From contig CM059584.1 in NCBI GenBank assembly GCA_030407085.1, positions 129,241,001-129,305,000 on the forward strand: a stretch of DNA of 64,000 nucleotides. The letters run 5' to 3'. The position numbers and the translations under genes were made by a program. The DNA comes from Trichopria drosophilae (Eukaryota; Arthropoda; Insecta; Hymenoptera; Diapriidae). Shown piece by piece: positions 37,587 through 48,645 of the stretch; positions within the stretch are counted from its first letter, which is position 1, and each line of letters starts with the position of its first letter. The notes under the pieces were generated by a model, which had not been told where the DNA came from, ran no database searches, and worked only from the letters and a program-made list of their open reading frames with translations.

Positions 37587-38370
37587 TGGAATTAGTAAAG
37601 GAATCGCACTATCAGATGTTAAATTATAACACAACTTTTTAATTTTTTAATAGATTATTTCTTTCATCGGTTTAGTGATATCTTCCTCGTTCATCATATG
37701 TTTATCAATAACCAAAAATTGTTAACCATTTGTCCACCACCGCGGAGTGGCAACTTGAAATGTTTTCTTGTATCTTTGTCACAGTGTAATTCCGGGGATT
37801 GCAAAATGACTTAAGTCTACGAGTAACAATTGTCGACTGCAGTTCTAAGCAGATAATAAATGCAGATGTAAGTGCCGCTGCTCCAAAATAAGACGGTGCA
37901 AATGTAGTTTCTGGTTTTCAATTATTACATGCCGGGAAAAAAAGGATTAGTTAAAAAACATTCTAGGTCAGAAACAATAATACAAAAATTTGTCTGAATA
38001 TGTTTATATACAAAATACGGCGGCTCTAACAGATATAAAAAATGCGTCCATAGTGATTTATTCATTTCCGGTTTTAAAAAAAAGATTTATTTATGTCCGA
38101 AAAAATTTAGCACAAAATTGTTATAAATTTATATTATTTTATTGTACAGATATACATTTTTTAAATTCGAATTAAATAAACACAAATAAAATATTCTTTT
38201 AAAAAAACATTATTCATATTAAAATGTAAAATAATTTAAATTTAAGGTAAAAATAACCAAAAATTCATGATAAGAATTTTAAAGACATGATTCGGCACGT
38301 GTGTTTTTTTATTAAGTTATTTCCAACAGTTAATATTTATAAATAACAGGATTTTTCGATGTATATTTTT
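37587..38370. other. AT-rich spacer, nothing recognised
   Basis: A slightly GC-richer stretch at about 37735-37920 has no identifiable role. No gene is supported. Confidence 0.45.
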
Positions 38371-38379
38371 CTAGGTGAA

Positions 38380-38690
38380 ATTCTTAATATTTGCCGAAGC
38401 TCTCACCTGTTCGCTTTTCTCGTTCGTCGTTACGATCCGTTAAATTTATACATTGACTCGGACGAAGCTTCGCTCGGTTAGTTCTCGCACGAGAAAACGT
38501 TTCGACCAACCCGTGCGTGACTTTTTGAAAAATCTCAGTGTGGAGTTTGAAAGATTTAATCTTTTCTTTTCGTGCGGATTCTGTTTTCCTTGGAAAGAGC
38601 TCAAAAATTAATGGAGTCTAAAAGGAAGTCTCGTCTTTACAACTCGATTTCACGTAACTTTAGAACGTCGATAATGCACGGAACTTCGCT
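38380..38690 (+). promoter_or_regulatory. candidate promoter or 5' untranslated exon of the PTB gene
   Basis: A CpG-richer block with no repeat similarity lies 4.1 kb upstream of the first coding exon. It includes CTCGTTCGTCGTTACG, GACGAAGCTTCGCTCGG and an insect-type initiator-like TCAGTG at about 38535. No TATA box is obvious at the expected distance and no strong donor site follows. The role is inferred from position and composition. It could equally be an enhancer or an unrelated TSS. Confidence 0.3.
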
Positions 38691-38869
38691 TTTAATATTT
38701 TCTTTTATTTTAATTTATTTATTATGTTTCATGAAGTTTACTACCAGAAGTGATATCCACTGCTACATCAGATAATATTTCACACTATTGTAATTCATAA
38801 CTCAAAATTCTTACACTATAAACGAATGGTTATGTTAAAGAAAAACCCATTTTTTTATGTTACATTAGG

Positions 38870-39075
38870 TCCATAAATTTTTGTACGTAAACCGCTCGTA
38901 CAGTCGAATTACACACCTTGAATTCTATTTTTCGACAAACGGGAAGTGTATTTTCTTGGATGTAAAATGGTCGTCCAGTGGATGTCCACTTGGTCCTCCG
39001 CGTATGTCCATTGGACATCCGGAATTCGCACGGTTTAGGACATGGCACGTCCAAATTATGTACAAATACTGAACC
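38870..39075. repeat. segment with repeated GGATGTCCA words
   Basis: CAGTGGATGTCCACTTGG, then ATGTCCATTGGACATCC, then GGACATGGCACGTCC give four partly palindromic copies of a GGAYGTCCA word in 75 bases. It resembles the core of a small palindromic mobile element, but ends are not defined. Confidence 0.4.
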
Positions 39076-39544
39076 TCAAATTGATACGCAATTATGTAAA
39101 ATTTGGTCAGGAAAGAGTTATGCAAAAGCTATTATATTTGACTAGATGACTCATAATTTAGAAAATTCGTGCTTATACTTCATTTCAGCAATGTCATATG
39201 GTTATTTTAAGGTATAAATGAAAATAATCCGTCTAAAAATATGGAGAATATCCTACATTTTCAACATTTTTTAAAACTTATTAGACATGTTTTTTATTTA
39301 CAGACTTTTCGGATATTTTTTGTCGTTTTAATTTAATATTTGGTGTCGTAAAACTAATCCCTGCATGGTTAGTACATTTTTGATGTTGAAATGTTGTGAA
39401 ATTTTGAGAAATAGTAAAAAATGGGCTATTTTCGAAGCTATTATGCACGACCGAAAAGAAGCGAGTAATATTATTTACAAAACAAGCCGAAATTGTTCGC
39501 ATTAATTCCTATAGTTCTAAAAATGTAGCCAGTTCCAAGAATGG

Positions 39545-39728
39545 GTGCAGGTCGAAAACCGACAAATCGACAGTAAAAAAACGGCACATCAAAAAATATG
39601 ACTGTCCGCTGTTCGTTGCGTCTATTTTTTTGTGTCAGCTTTTTGACTGTTGGCTTTTCGACTGTCGGCTTTTCGACTGCTGGCTTTTCGATTGTCGGTT
39701 TTTTGACTGTCGGTTTTTCAACTCGCAC
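39545..39728. repeat. 15-bp minisatellite inside inverted termini
   Basis: The left end GTGCAGGTCGAAAACCGAC pairs with the right end GTCGGTTTTTCAACTCGCAC. The right half is six head-to-tail copies of a 15-base unit of type GCTTTTCGACTGTCG (39638 to about 39723). On the minus strand the unit reads as a Val-Glu-Lys-Pro-Thr repeat, but no gene context supports translation. A related element sits at 48486-48645. Confidence 0.75.
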
Positions 39729-41147
39729 ACGATTAAAAAATTCAGGAGCATTCCAATAATACAGACGTGTTTTGACCCTATATCTATATTATTTTCGATA
39801 TTTTTAATTTACAACTGTAGTGGTGTTATTAAAATGCATCTTAACTACAGAATTTATATCTGCTTTTTGTATGCATATTGGAAACACGTTTTGCTTCGAG
39901 GTATGCTTTTGTTTCAATTTCAACGAATCTTACTAACATCAGACTATAAATGAGCATGTATCATTAACATGATCATCGTAATTTAAGATGGCGTAACTAA
40001 AACGATGTACTACTGTAGTATATTTTACAAAGATAATATAATATTCAAACATGGGAGGTTCTTACTTATGAATTGTGAGGTCATTCAACTTAAAATTAAA
40101 ACAATAGCATTTTTCAATTTTAATATGTAATTTGAAAGTGCGAAAAACTTCTAAGTTCACGTCAAATTTGATTCTACGTTTGATCTTTTCGTTTTAATGT
40201 TGTAACTGCGAGTTCAGTTTTGTATTCAGCAACGTTCAAACCTTATAACAACATGTTATATATAATAGGTTTATATTTATTTTAACTTTGATTTTGACAT
40301 CAGATAATAATTATTTTTCTCGTTTCTCTTCGAGAGTAAACTTTCCACAATCGTCAATTGTACAATGCAATCAAAACGATCTCGAATATTGTTTTACTAA
40401 AAATATAAATATATTATAACTATATATCCTGATAAACCTTTTCAAAGATGTAAAATATTATAAACAAAAGATTTTAAAACATTTTTTAAATTTGAATTTC
40501 TTTTGCGTCTAAATCATGTAAATTAAATTTAAAACAAATGTACGTGAAAACTCGTAAATAATGCATTTGCTTAAATTCTTATTTTTTTAATTTAATAAAT
40601 AAATTCTCAATTATTAAATAAAGAAAATGTTTGAAGTAGATGAATTATCGCGAAACTGTACATTAATCATGATATATATTCAAAATAAATAAAAAACATA
40701 CTAATTAGCAGATAAGTTTGTAGTCATAAAAGTTAATAACATTCTTTTATTATCTGTATCATCGATCTCGTCTGGATCTACATGAATCTTAATGTTGCAA
40801 TTATTTTGGATCTGATTTAGATCCAGACTTTTTCTCTTTCGATAATTCTCGTTATGTCAATCAGTTGCAGATCTATGATGTCTAGAGCAATGAGAGTTTG
40901 AGAGTTGTTAAGATGAATAAATGTAATTAGGTAGAAATCAATTTTGTGCAGACATGCATACACTAACTGCTCGTCATTATTTTGGTACGAGTATAAATTT
41001 ATTTTCGTGAAATATCTGCAATTAATAATTGATAATTATTAACAATCCACATGCAATATTTATATCCGTCTAATTTCAAGACAATGAGAGAGTAAAGCGT
41101 CTTTTTTGAATGTGACATTTTGAGAAATTTGTTTTTCTAGTGGGTAT
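39729..41147. other. AT-rich spacer, nothing recognised
   Basis: No exon-like frame or repeat that I can support. Confidence 0.5.
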
Positions 41148-41149
41148 TA

Positions 41150-41838
41150 GAATGTCCGTTAAAAAGGTCAAGTCGGGAACTCTTACGCACCCCTGCAGTT
41201 TGATGCAAATAAATTTAAAAATATTAAACATAGTTTGAGCTCTTAATATCATAATTAATCAGGGTTTGTACAGGCCTGAAGTTTAAAATTGTTATTACGT
41301 AAGAAAATTAATTTTTTCCCCTCATTGTCTAAACCGATATAAAAAAAATCTGCTTTTTGCATACCAGTTCCCAAATGGTTTCTATAGACTGCTTCAACAA
41401 ATTTCACGCAATTAAAGAAATTTCCGACTGAGTCAGAACGTTTTTTACAACACTACTTTTTCCATCGAAAATCCAAAAGATCCAACATTTTCCTGATTAT
41501 TTATCCACAATTCTCATAGGATTTAATTTGCAAAATGGAGACATCACATTTCATATTCTTTGAGATTTTACGAGTAAAATAAGCTACGGTTGAGTCGAAT
41601 ACGACGATTTAAAGCTGATTTATCGTTTGTTTTATATAATAGTTAATTTTGATAAAAATTTGGTAAAGGAAATCAAATATTTTTTTTGTTCCTGTAACAA
41701 TTTCAGAAAAAATTTAACAACATCAGGCTGTGGATGAACGTATTACATAGCTGTTCGTGCATCTATGTGACTACTTATTTCACCAGAAACAAATTTAACT
41801 GTCAAGTTATACTATAGTGACTTTTTTAATGGACACCC
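41150..41838. mobile_element. Tc1/mariner-like non-autonomous element
   Basis: Flanked by TA on both sides (41148-41149 and 41839-41840). The left terminus GAATGTCCGTTAAAAAGGTC pairs with the inverted right terminus GACTTTTTTAATGGACACCC with a few mismatches. TA duplication and GGGTGTCC-type ends fit the mariner group. The 689 bp interior holds no transposase motif, so it is an internally deleted or decayed copy. Confidence 0.5.
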
Positions 41839-41978
41839 TAGTGGGTATGAATTAACTTTTATTGAGCAGCGACAATTGATGCTGTGTAAGAACGACCTTA
41901 ATTTTAGAAGATTTACACCTTGAAAAATGTACTTTTATCTCATAATATTTAGATAATTTATTATACTAGCATCTAATC

Positions 41979-42071
41979 ATGTACTCAAATGAGCTCGAAG
42001 CAGACTCAGATGTTGAAAATGAATTTGACTACAATAATTTAAGTGAAAGTACTGAGAATGTAGTTTTCTAA
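41979..42071 (+). other. 30-codon acidic micro-ORF, unclassified
   Basis: ATG at 41979 to TAA at 42069 encodes 30 residues, unusually acidic and rich in Asp, Glu, Ser and Asn (including EADSDVENEFD). Such acidic starts occur in some transposase N-termini and in upstream ORFs of leaders. Nothing in the sequence chooses between a transposon relic, an upstream ORF of the PTB gene, and chance. Confidence 0.25.
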
Positions 42072-42557
42072 AATTTCTTTTCAAATTCGATTATATTTGA
42101 AACTAATTATAATACACTCATGTATTTTTTCAACAAAATTATGTTGGTATTATTTTTTGGTCATTAAAGGCTTTAAGAGAGTGGGAAGGGAAGGAGGATT
42201 AAAGGCCCTTTTGAAGAATTTTTTGAAAATACAGTTCTTGATAGTTGAAACCAAAAAAATTTGCATGAAATAATTTTTCCTTCTGGTTATAGTTGAGAGT
42301 TTAAACTATCTGTTTGCATAATTAACAGTAGTCTGAGATATTTTCGAGCTGATTATGTTCATATTGTCAGACATATTATTATAGGTTAAACATTAAAAAA
42401 TAGGAAAAGCGTAGAAAAATACATTTTCATTTTTTTATTAAGAATTATGCGTGATTTATTTAATTTAATTTTTGTTTCTTCGTTTCGAATCCACGATTGG
42501 AAAAACCGATTTTCTGGCATAAAAATCGTCGATTCATGTATTACTATCACCTTTCAG

Positions 42558-42774
42558 TATTCGTTTATCTTTTCATATAGATATAGTCAACAAATGCTAT
42601 TAAGTTAAGTACTCCACTTATCAAAACAACACCTTAAAATTTATTCCATCTCCATCAGGAAAGGTTTCAAAGTGGTGTCGAGGAGAAAGAGTGATCGAGA
42701 CAAAATCGAGGCGAGGATCGAGGATTGGCGATTGATCGACGTTATCGATGGAAGATTGATGATAAGATCGCAGA
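42558..42774 (+). other. probable 5' untranslated part of the first coding exon
   Basis: From about 42640 the sequence becomes richer in G+C and CpG, with GATCGAG-type words, continuous with the coding exon. A plausible splice acceptor CACCTTTCAG ends at 42557. An in-frame TAA at 42763-42765 lies 12 bases ahead of the chosen ATG, so the frame cannot extend upstream without splicing. A closer acceptor-like GATCGCAG ends at 42773 but lacks a pyrimidine tract. Confidence 0.45.
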
Positions 42775-43065
42775 ATGTCATACAGTGAGTCCGGTTTTCG
42801 TTTGGCAGCGCCTTCGGAATGCTCCATGAGGAGCAAAGCCCGGATCGATGCACTTTTTGAAGATTCCAGATCCATCTCCAGTTCGAGTTTCGGTGGTTGG
42901 TATGCCACTAGTGTCTCGACACCGACATCGGGGAATGTCGAAGACAATGGTTCTGATGAGCAACGTAGAGTCAACAATGCTGTCCAGGCCAGGATTGAGG
43001 CAATGTTCGCCTCCGTCGAGGCCGAAAACGGAGCACCCGGTGAATGCGCCGCTGCCATCTTATCG
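42775..43065 (+). CDS. PTB/PID-domain adaptor protein, first coding exon (N-terminus)
   Basis: This exon encodes residues 1-97, beginning MSYSESGF. ATG at 42775 is the first Met after an in-frame stop at 42763. Codon 97 (TCG) is followed by the donor GTATGA at 43066, leaving phase 0. The far exon at 61408 opens in phase 0 with VKYLG, so the join reads AAAILS-VKYLG, the expected first strand of a PTB domain. The N-terminus is serine-rich and polar and carries two copies of an ARI-acidic-A-hydrophobic-F motif (ARIDALF at 22-28, ARIEAMF at 72-78), probably in short helices. Base composition is much richer in G+C than the flanks. An antisense open frame (42621-43058) is its shadow. No transcript evidence is available, so the exon link is inferred from phase and domain continuity. 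Confidence 0.8.
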
Positions 43066-43156
43066 GTATGATCTATTGTTTCTGAAAATCCTTATTAAAT
43101 CGTTTATGGATTTTACGTGTTTGAATTATTTTTAAGCATTCTACGGATTTAATTAA

Positions 43157-44502
43157 CCCTTTAAGTCCAAAATCTGCACAATTTGCACATGGATTTCAGC
43201 ATCGTTTTATGTATAAAATAAAAATTTAAAAAAAAAAATGGAAATATCTATATCCGATTAGTTTAGAGGTCGCTCTTTTGATTGACGCTACTGAAATTTT
43301 AGAAAAATGGCGTTTAACACATTTTTTTTACAAAAATAATGAAAAAAACGTGATTTTTTAGCTACTATTTTTTTTAAATGCATTTTTAACTACGATGACG
43401 GTTTCAGATCACCTTCTAATCTCTCAGAAACGTGTTCCCGATTGTTTTACTTCAAAATTATACATTCATATATTTTGATTTTCTTTTAAAAATGGCGTTT
43501 GAGCATTGAAAATTAAAGAAATAAGTAAAATCGTACAAATAAGTTATTGCGAGTTTTGTATGCTCTATTTTGATTTACAGAAGCAGTAATATCCCATAAA
43601 ATAAATTTTCAAGATAGCGACTGCCATGTGCTCAGTAGATCTAAATAAACAATGCAGAATAATTTCGGGAAGCCTTATCATCTCATAATTTTTTTCTCAA
43701 GAACTATTTATACAATCAAAAATGATTAAGAATAATGCTGACTTGAAAATGTGTTTGGAATACGATATTATTTTTTCTATTCCAGAAATGCGAAATTTTA
43801 TGTAACGGGTCCGCCATATTGGATCCGCCATTTTGAATTTCGGTAAACTGACTGAAGATTCAAGTTTAGCGATGACTGAAACCTATGAGAGTGTTAATTA
43901 GCAAATTTCAATTTTTGGTTATAACAGAACTCGAAGTACACGTATTTCTACTGAGCACAAGGCAGTCACCATCTTGAAATTGGATTTAATGGGATATTAC
44001 TGCTTCCGTAAATCAAAATAGATCATACAAAACTCGTAATAACTTATTTGTACGAGTTTACTACAAAGAAAAACCTAGCAGATCTTCGGATTATTATTTC
44101 GATAATAGCATTTTCTTCAATTTCAAAATTTTTCAACGTTCAGACGCCATTTTGAAATAAAAAACAACATAAATCAAAATATGTGAATGTAAAATTTTGA
44201 AGTAAAACAATCGGGAACACGTTTCTAATAGGTTAGAAGGTGATTTGAAATCAGTATCGTCGTTAAAAATGCATTTAATAAAACAAATTGTAGCCAGCAA
44301 ATCTAAAAAATCACATTATTTCAGTATTTTTGTAAAAAAAATGTGTTAAACACCATTTTTCGAAAATTTCAGTAGCGCCAATCGAAAGAGCGACCTCAAA
44401 ACTATTGGATGCAGATGTTTCCATTTTCAAAAAATTTTTATTTTATACATAAAACGAAGATAAAATCCATGTGCAAATCGTGCACATTTGGGACTTAAAG
44501 GG
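43157..44502. mobile_element. piggyBac-type palindromic MITE in a TTAA site
   Basis: The 1,346 bp element is flanked by TTAA at 43153-43156 and 44503-44506. It starts CCCTTTAAGTCC and ends GGACTTAAAGGG, a 12-base perfect terminal repeat (one A/G difference appears just inside). The arms extend for about 480 bases as inverted copies (GCACATGGATT, GAGGTCGCTCTTTTGATTG, ATTACTGCTTC and others in mirrored order). The loop (about 43780-43960) holds one 120-bp monomer copy. TTAA duplication plus CCC ends are the piggyBac hallmark. No transposase is encoded. Confidence 0.85.
43797..43890 (+). repeat. 120-bp monomer copy in the loop of the piggyBac-type MITE
   Basis: CCGCCATATTGGATCCGCC then ATTTTGAATTTCGGTAAACTGAC and GCGATGACTGAAACC gives one of the best preserved monomer cores in the window. 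Its position in the unpaired loop means the element has carried this sequence with it. Confidence 0.7.
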
Positions 44503-44506
44503 TTAA

Positions 44507-45528
44507 CACAGTTATTTTTAAATTTGAAGGTCAGAAAGACGTTTGATTTTCGGATCTTTAATGATATATCTTTAACAAAAACAAACGAGGTACGAACTGG
44601 GAAATGTCTGGGAAACAACACTAGTTTTAGTTACTTGTAATATAAATTGAAAATAATATTTTTGTTTAATTTTCCTCGTAATTGTTTCACGTCAATTTGG
44701 TATTCCTAACTGCTAAATTTCGAGCCAACTGGTTGCCTCAAGCATCGATATCGATAATTTCGAAGTTGTCTAGAGGGGGAAATAATGTAATTTTCGATTC
44801 TTAACACTAGAAGTGAGTTTTTTTTCACACTTTATGGAGTGAAATCTTATAGTTTAGATATTGTTTGCAATGTTTAAACAATTTTTTGTTCAAAAATATT
44901 GGCGCACAAAATACTTTTTTTAAAAAATCCCCAAACTTTATTTGTTGTCAATGATAGTAGATTGGTCAATGATATTAGAAAAAAAGGTTTGTTTGTGAAA
45001 GAGATGACATTTTAATTTTTAGGAAACTGTACATAAAAAAGATAAATTTAGTACTATCGATCTCGCAAAACGCATTACTCTTTTTTGTTTGATATATTTC
45101 TCAGTATATGCCACTATTCTCAAGTTGCTAAAAGTCAATGCGGCGAAAAAGTTTGACAAATAGGTAGAAAATAAGTGATTATTTTATATTATGTTATTCA
45201 TTCCTGTATATTGGTAGCACCCTTTAAGTTGTTACATGACTTAATAGTTTGTACTTAAATATTGCTACTTGCACCTCTTAAAACAACGAAACAACTTTAC
45301 CCTTGAGGGGGGATAAACAAAAATTCTTTTTGTTATAGATAAAATATTAAAAGTATCGCTGAATTAGACATATGCTGATTCCTTTCATGTACGGGAAGAA
45401 AGAAATCGCGATGCAACTAAAGAACTCGTGAACCAAACTGGATGTACTAAAAGATTAGATGTCAGAACCAAATTAGTTCGGTTTTAAATATTAATAAAAT
45501 TTGGTTATCAGTATGAAAGAGTTTTCCC
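44507..45528. other. AT-rich intronic spacer, nothing recognised
   Basis: No supported feature. Confidence 0.5.
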
Positions 45529-45818
45529 TACTGCAAAAACAGGTGTCTATTTTGAGACACTTGTGTCTTCACTTTTAAGATTTGGGGAATTGGCAATGTG
45601 TCTTCGATTTGCAAGTGTCTCAACATATAAATGTCTTAAATTAGCTAAAAAGACTTAAATATAGACATTTTTACCACCTTCATTGTATGCCTCAGATTAT
45701 AAGACAATAATATGTCTTATTAACGAACAATCGATGAAAATAATGTCTCAAATCTTGAGACACTTTGCAACGAAGACACATATATTAAAACGTTTAGAAG
45801 ACATGGGTTTTTGCAGTG
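45529..45818. mobile_element. MITE with ACTGCAAAAAC termini and GTGTCT interior
   Basis: The left end ACTGCAAAAAC pairs with the right end GTTTTTGCAGTG. The 290 bp interior repeats GTGTCT, AAGACA and TTGAGACAC words about a dozen times in both orientations (for example TTTTGAGACACTTGTGTCTTC on the left and CTCAAATCTTGAGACAC on the right). It belongs by design to the CACTG-ended group with 23365-23720 and 37363-37586. No coding capacity. Confidence 0.7.
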
Positions 45819-47110
45819 TCTACAACAGTAATACATGTCTGTTCTCGGAACACAACAGTTTAGTAGCCAAACTCACTCGAATGTATTTTTTATACCATTA
45901 CGGTATGTCGTTGTGTATGAATAATTAATATTCATTTTGAATATAACATAAACGTCTGCAAATAAACAAAAATAATATTCTTACCGTTGCGATATATGTT
46001 TAATCAGATGGTTACTTGTCGAATTCGAAAGAAATGTTTAAAATATGTAATTACCAGAAAGAAATGTGAAAACACCGTTACATATAAATTGGTAACAATA
46101 GTGTTCATATAATTCAAAGCATAACTCTAAATTATGAAATCAACAATAAAAAATGCTTCCACGTGAATAACTAGATAAGCCTCATTATTCAGTAGCCAAT
46201 ACCGGAATGAAATCGTTAATCTGTTATATGTTGTGAAACTTTTATATAAAGAAGACCCGTATAAATAATTGGTTGGCCATCTTTATTTTTTTAAATAGGA
46301 CACAAGTGTAATCGTGCTCATTGGGTTAGGAAGTGTAATTATTTTACGAGCGGTAAGACTGCATGCATAAGGAGAGTTTAACGAGTAAACGCGTCATAAA
46401 TTGTGATCGCACCTCATAATTTACCACGCTAGAAGAAAAGGCTCTGTGAAAAAAATGAACAAGAAATCCCTAAAAAAAATGTCAAATAGTGAAATGTATT
46501 TTTTAACAGTCCATTAAACACTTGTTATGTCACTGCCGTTTTTATTGTATTGGTAGTAAGCATATGGTATCCTTGATATTCATCATCCCATCCATGCAAA
46601 GAGTTGTACACTAAAAAAAGGTATGTAATAAATTCAACTACCGTTGAGTAATTAACGCAAAAGTAGTACGAAGAAATACTTTTTTAGTTAGGAAAATCCC
46701 GGGCAATCTTACAAAATTTCAAATAATGGAACATCACATTTTTAGTTTGTAATATAACTTGTGGTGTATGTGATTTCATCAGCCTATTATTTATTCGTAG
46801 TAACTATGAAGACCGCCAAAATTTTGAGTTTTCATTAATTTCGCTTCATACATAAAAACATCCTAAAGCAGTTTTTCTTTCTATTTCATTTATATATTTT
46901 TTTTGTTTGGAAGCCCAAATATGTTTTGAATGCCCAAAATAAGAGCAGGTACGCCAATATCCGCTAATAGTTTCTGGAGTAAGAGAATTTGTTAGAATTT
47001 TTGAAAGATGCCTTTCCTACTATTTTCAAGTATGTTCTACCTATTCCCGACGACAAAATTTCAAAATAGATTGTTTATATACTTTTGCAATATAAAAGAA
47101 AAAGCCACGA
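45819..47110. other. intronic spacer with one possible mini-MITE
   Basis: At about 46610-46695, CACTAAAAAAAGGTAT and ATACTTTTTTAGTTAG form a short inverted pair, possibly a truncated CACT-ended element. The rest shows nothing I can support. Confidence 0.4.
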
Positions 47111-47112
47111 TA

Positions 47113-47390
47113 CAGTAGAACCCCGCTGGATTGGCACCCCGCTGGATTGTCGGGATTCAGTCCCGCTGGATTGACCCTTCTCGGAATCCCTTTACCACCA
47201 CCACGCCGCTCGCCGCCTCGCAGGGGCTTGGAGTTACAATAGAAAGCAGAGAGATTGTCTGCGATTGGTCATGAACGTCACGTGATTACGGCGTAGAGGT
47301 GGAAGTGATGCTTCCCCTATTGCCGACAGTCCAGCGAGGTTTGCGGGGAAGACTCGGAACCGACCATGACAATCCAGCGGGGTTCTACTG
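47113..47390. mobile_element. pogo/Tigger-like MITE in a TA site
   Basis: TA at 47111-47112 and 47391-47392 flank a 278 bp element with a perfect 21-base terminal inverted repeat starting CAGTAGAACCCCGCTGG. The left end also holds three copies of CCCGCTGGATTG (47121, 47138, 47163). It is far richer in G+C than its surroundings. CAGTAG ends with TA duplication fit pogo/Tigger. No transposase. Near-perfect termini suggest recent activity. Confidence 0.85.
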
Positions 47391-47392
47391 TA

Positions 47393-48485
47393 TTTAGGTA
47401 TTTTTTGGAAATTTTTCACGATTTTCTCCACTGATACAGATTAAAACAAAGAAATGCACGGATACAAAATAATCTCGATTGTTAAACATAAATAATATGG
47501 CAGTAGATCTATTTCAGCATGACTGAACCAGCATGAGGTTAAACTAGCAAGTAGACGAAAAAAAAACACTAAAACCACAAATAAATCGAAATTTGTTTTC
47601 GAGATTTCGCAGCCATTACTTCACGAAACCTAAATCTATAGAGTTAGGTACCTACATGGAGAAATTATTGTTTTGGAGATTTTAGTATTCCAGATGATAG
47701 TTTGGGGACAGACTTGTACAATGGAGAAAATTGTCATTATTTCTGGTAAAAATTGATTAATAGAAAGAATGGCAATTTGCTTAATTCTGGATTTCTACCC
47801 AAAATTATTATCTGGAATGACAAAATTTATAACCATAAACCAGACGATACCTTTCCGATGGTTTTTGTCATGTTTAATCAACATTTAGAAGCAGAATTAT
47901 TCTATCGGGTCAAAATTTTGAGATATCCTAACCTTAAAGTACAAAAATCATCCTTTTTACCCAATTTTAAATTTTTGTGGCGGAACAAAATTGATGTTGG
48001 CAATTTGGCAAAAATTTTATTAAAGTGCATTCATCAGAAAGCTGAGCATATTATTCCGAAGATTTTCAATGTGCTGATCTAGATCTGGTCGCAGATCTGT
48101 GCTATGACGTCAAGATTTAGTAGTATCCTAACCTAAAAATGCAAAAAAAAAAAGAAAATCATAATTTATCAAAAACTTCGATAATGCAAATTGAATAGAA
48201 ACTAAAGATGTTTCGCATGTTAAAGTGCAATTTCAATTTTATTTTCGCAAATTCTTGCCCAATGTTGAACCGATTTTGTTGAAACTTGGCGTTGATTCAT
48301 AAAAAAACGTGTAAAATAATGTTTTGAATTTGGCTTCTTATATAGGTTTCTTTAATTTAGTTTCTGTTCAATTTAAACATGTCAGATTAGGAATCGACCG
48401 ATTTGCTTTAGCGCTCGATTAAGCGGGTTCGAAAGTCCCAAAACTATAAATTAAACTTGACTGAAACGGTTTTTTAAAATTCGGG
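47393..48485. other. intronic spacer with weak repeat blocks
   Basis: TATCCTAACCTTAAAG (about 47924) and TATCCTAACCTAAAAATGC (about 48123) match the centre of the CACAGGACC MITE family and may be highly decayed copies. No gene is supported. Confidence 0.4.
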
Positions 48486-48645
48486 GTACGGTTGACGAAC
48501 CACAATGATTAAAAAAGCCGACAAGTCAAAAAACCGACAGATTGAAAAATGCGTAATTTATTTATTTCATTTTTATGCTGTTGGTTTTTGGCTACTGGCT
48601 TTTTGACTTGTTGGTATTTTGGTTTGTCGGTTTATCAACCCGCAC
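48486..48645. repeat. second GTGCGGGTTG-ended minisatellite element
   Basis: GTACGGTTGACGAACC on the left and GTCGGTTTATCAACCCGCAC on the right match the ends of 39545-39728. The interior has CCGACAAGTCAAAAAACCGAC and, inverted, TTTTTGACTTGTTGG. Copy number and sequence of the 15-base unit differ from the first element, so the unit evolves within a mobile frame. Confidence 0.65.

Noticed and set aside
39471..39728. minus-strand frame with VEKPT-like peptide repeat
   Set aside because: Produced by the 15-base minisatellite. No promoter, splice context or related protein.
42621..43058. 145-codon minus-strand frame
   Set aside because: Antisense shadow of the first coding exon, which has the splice phase and PTB continuity.
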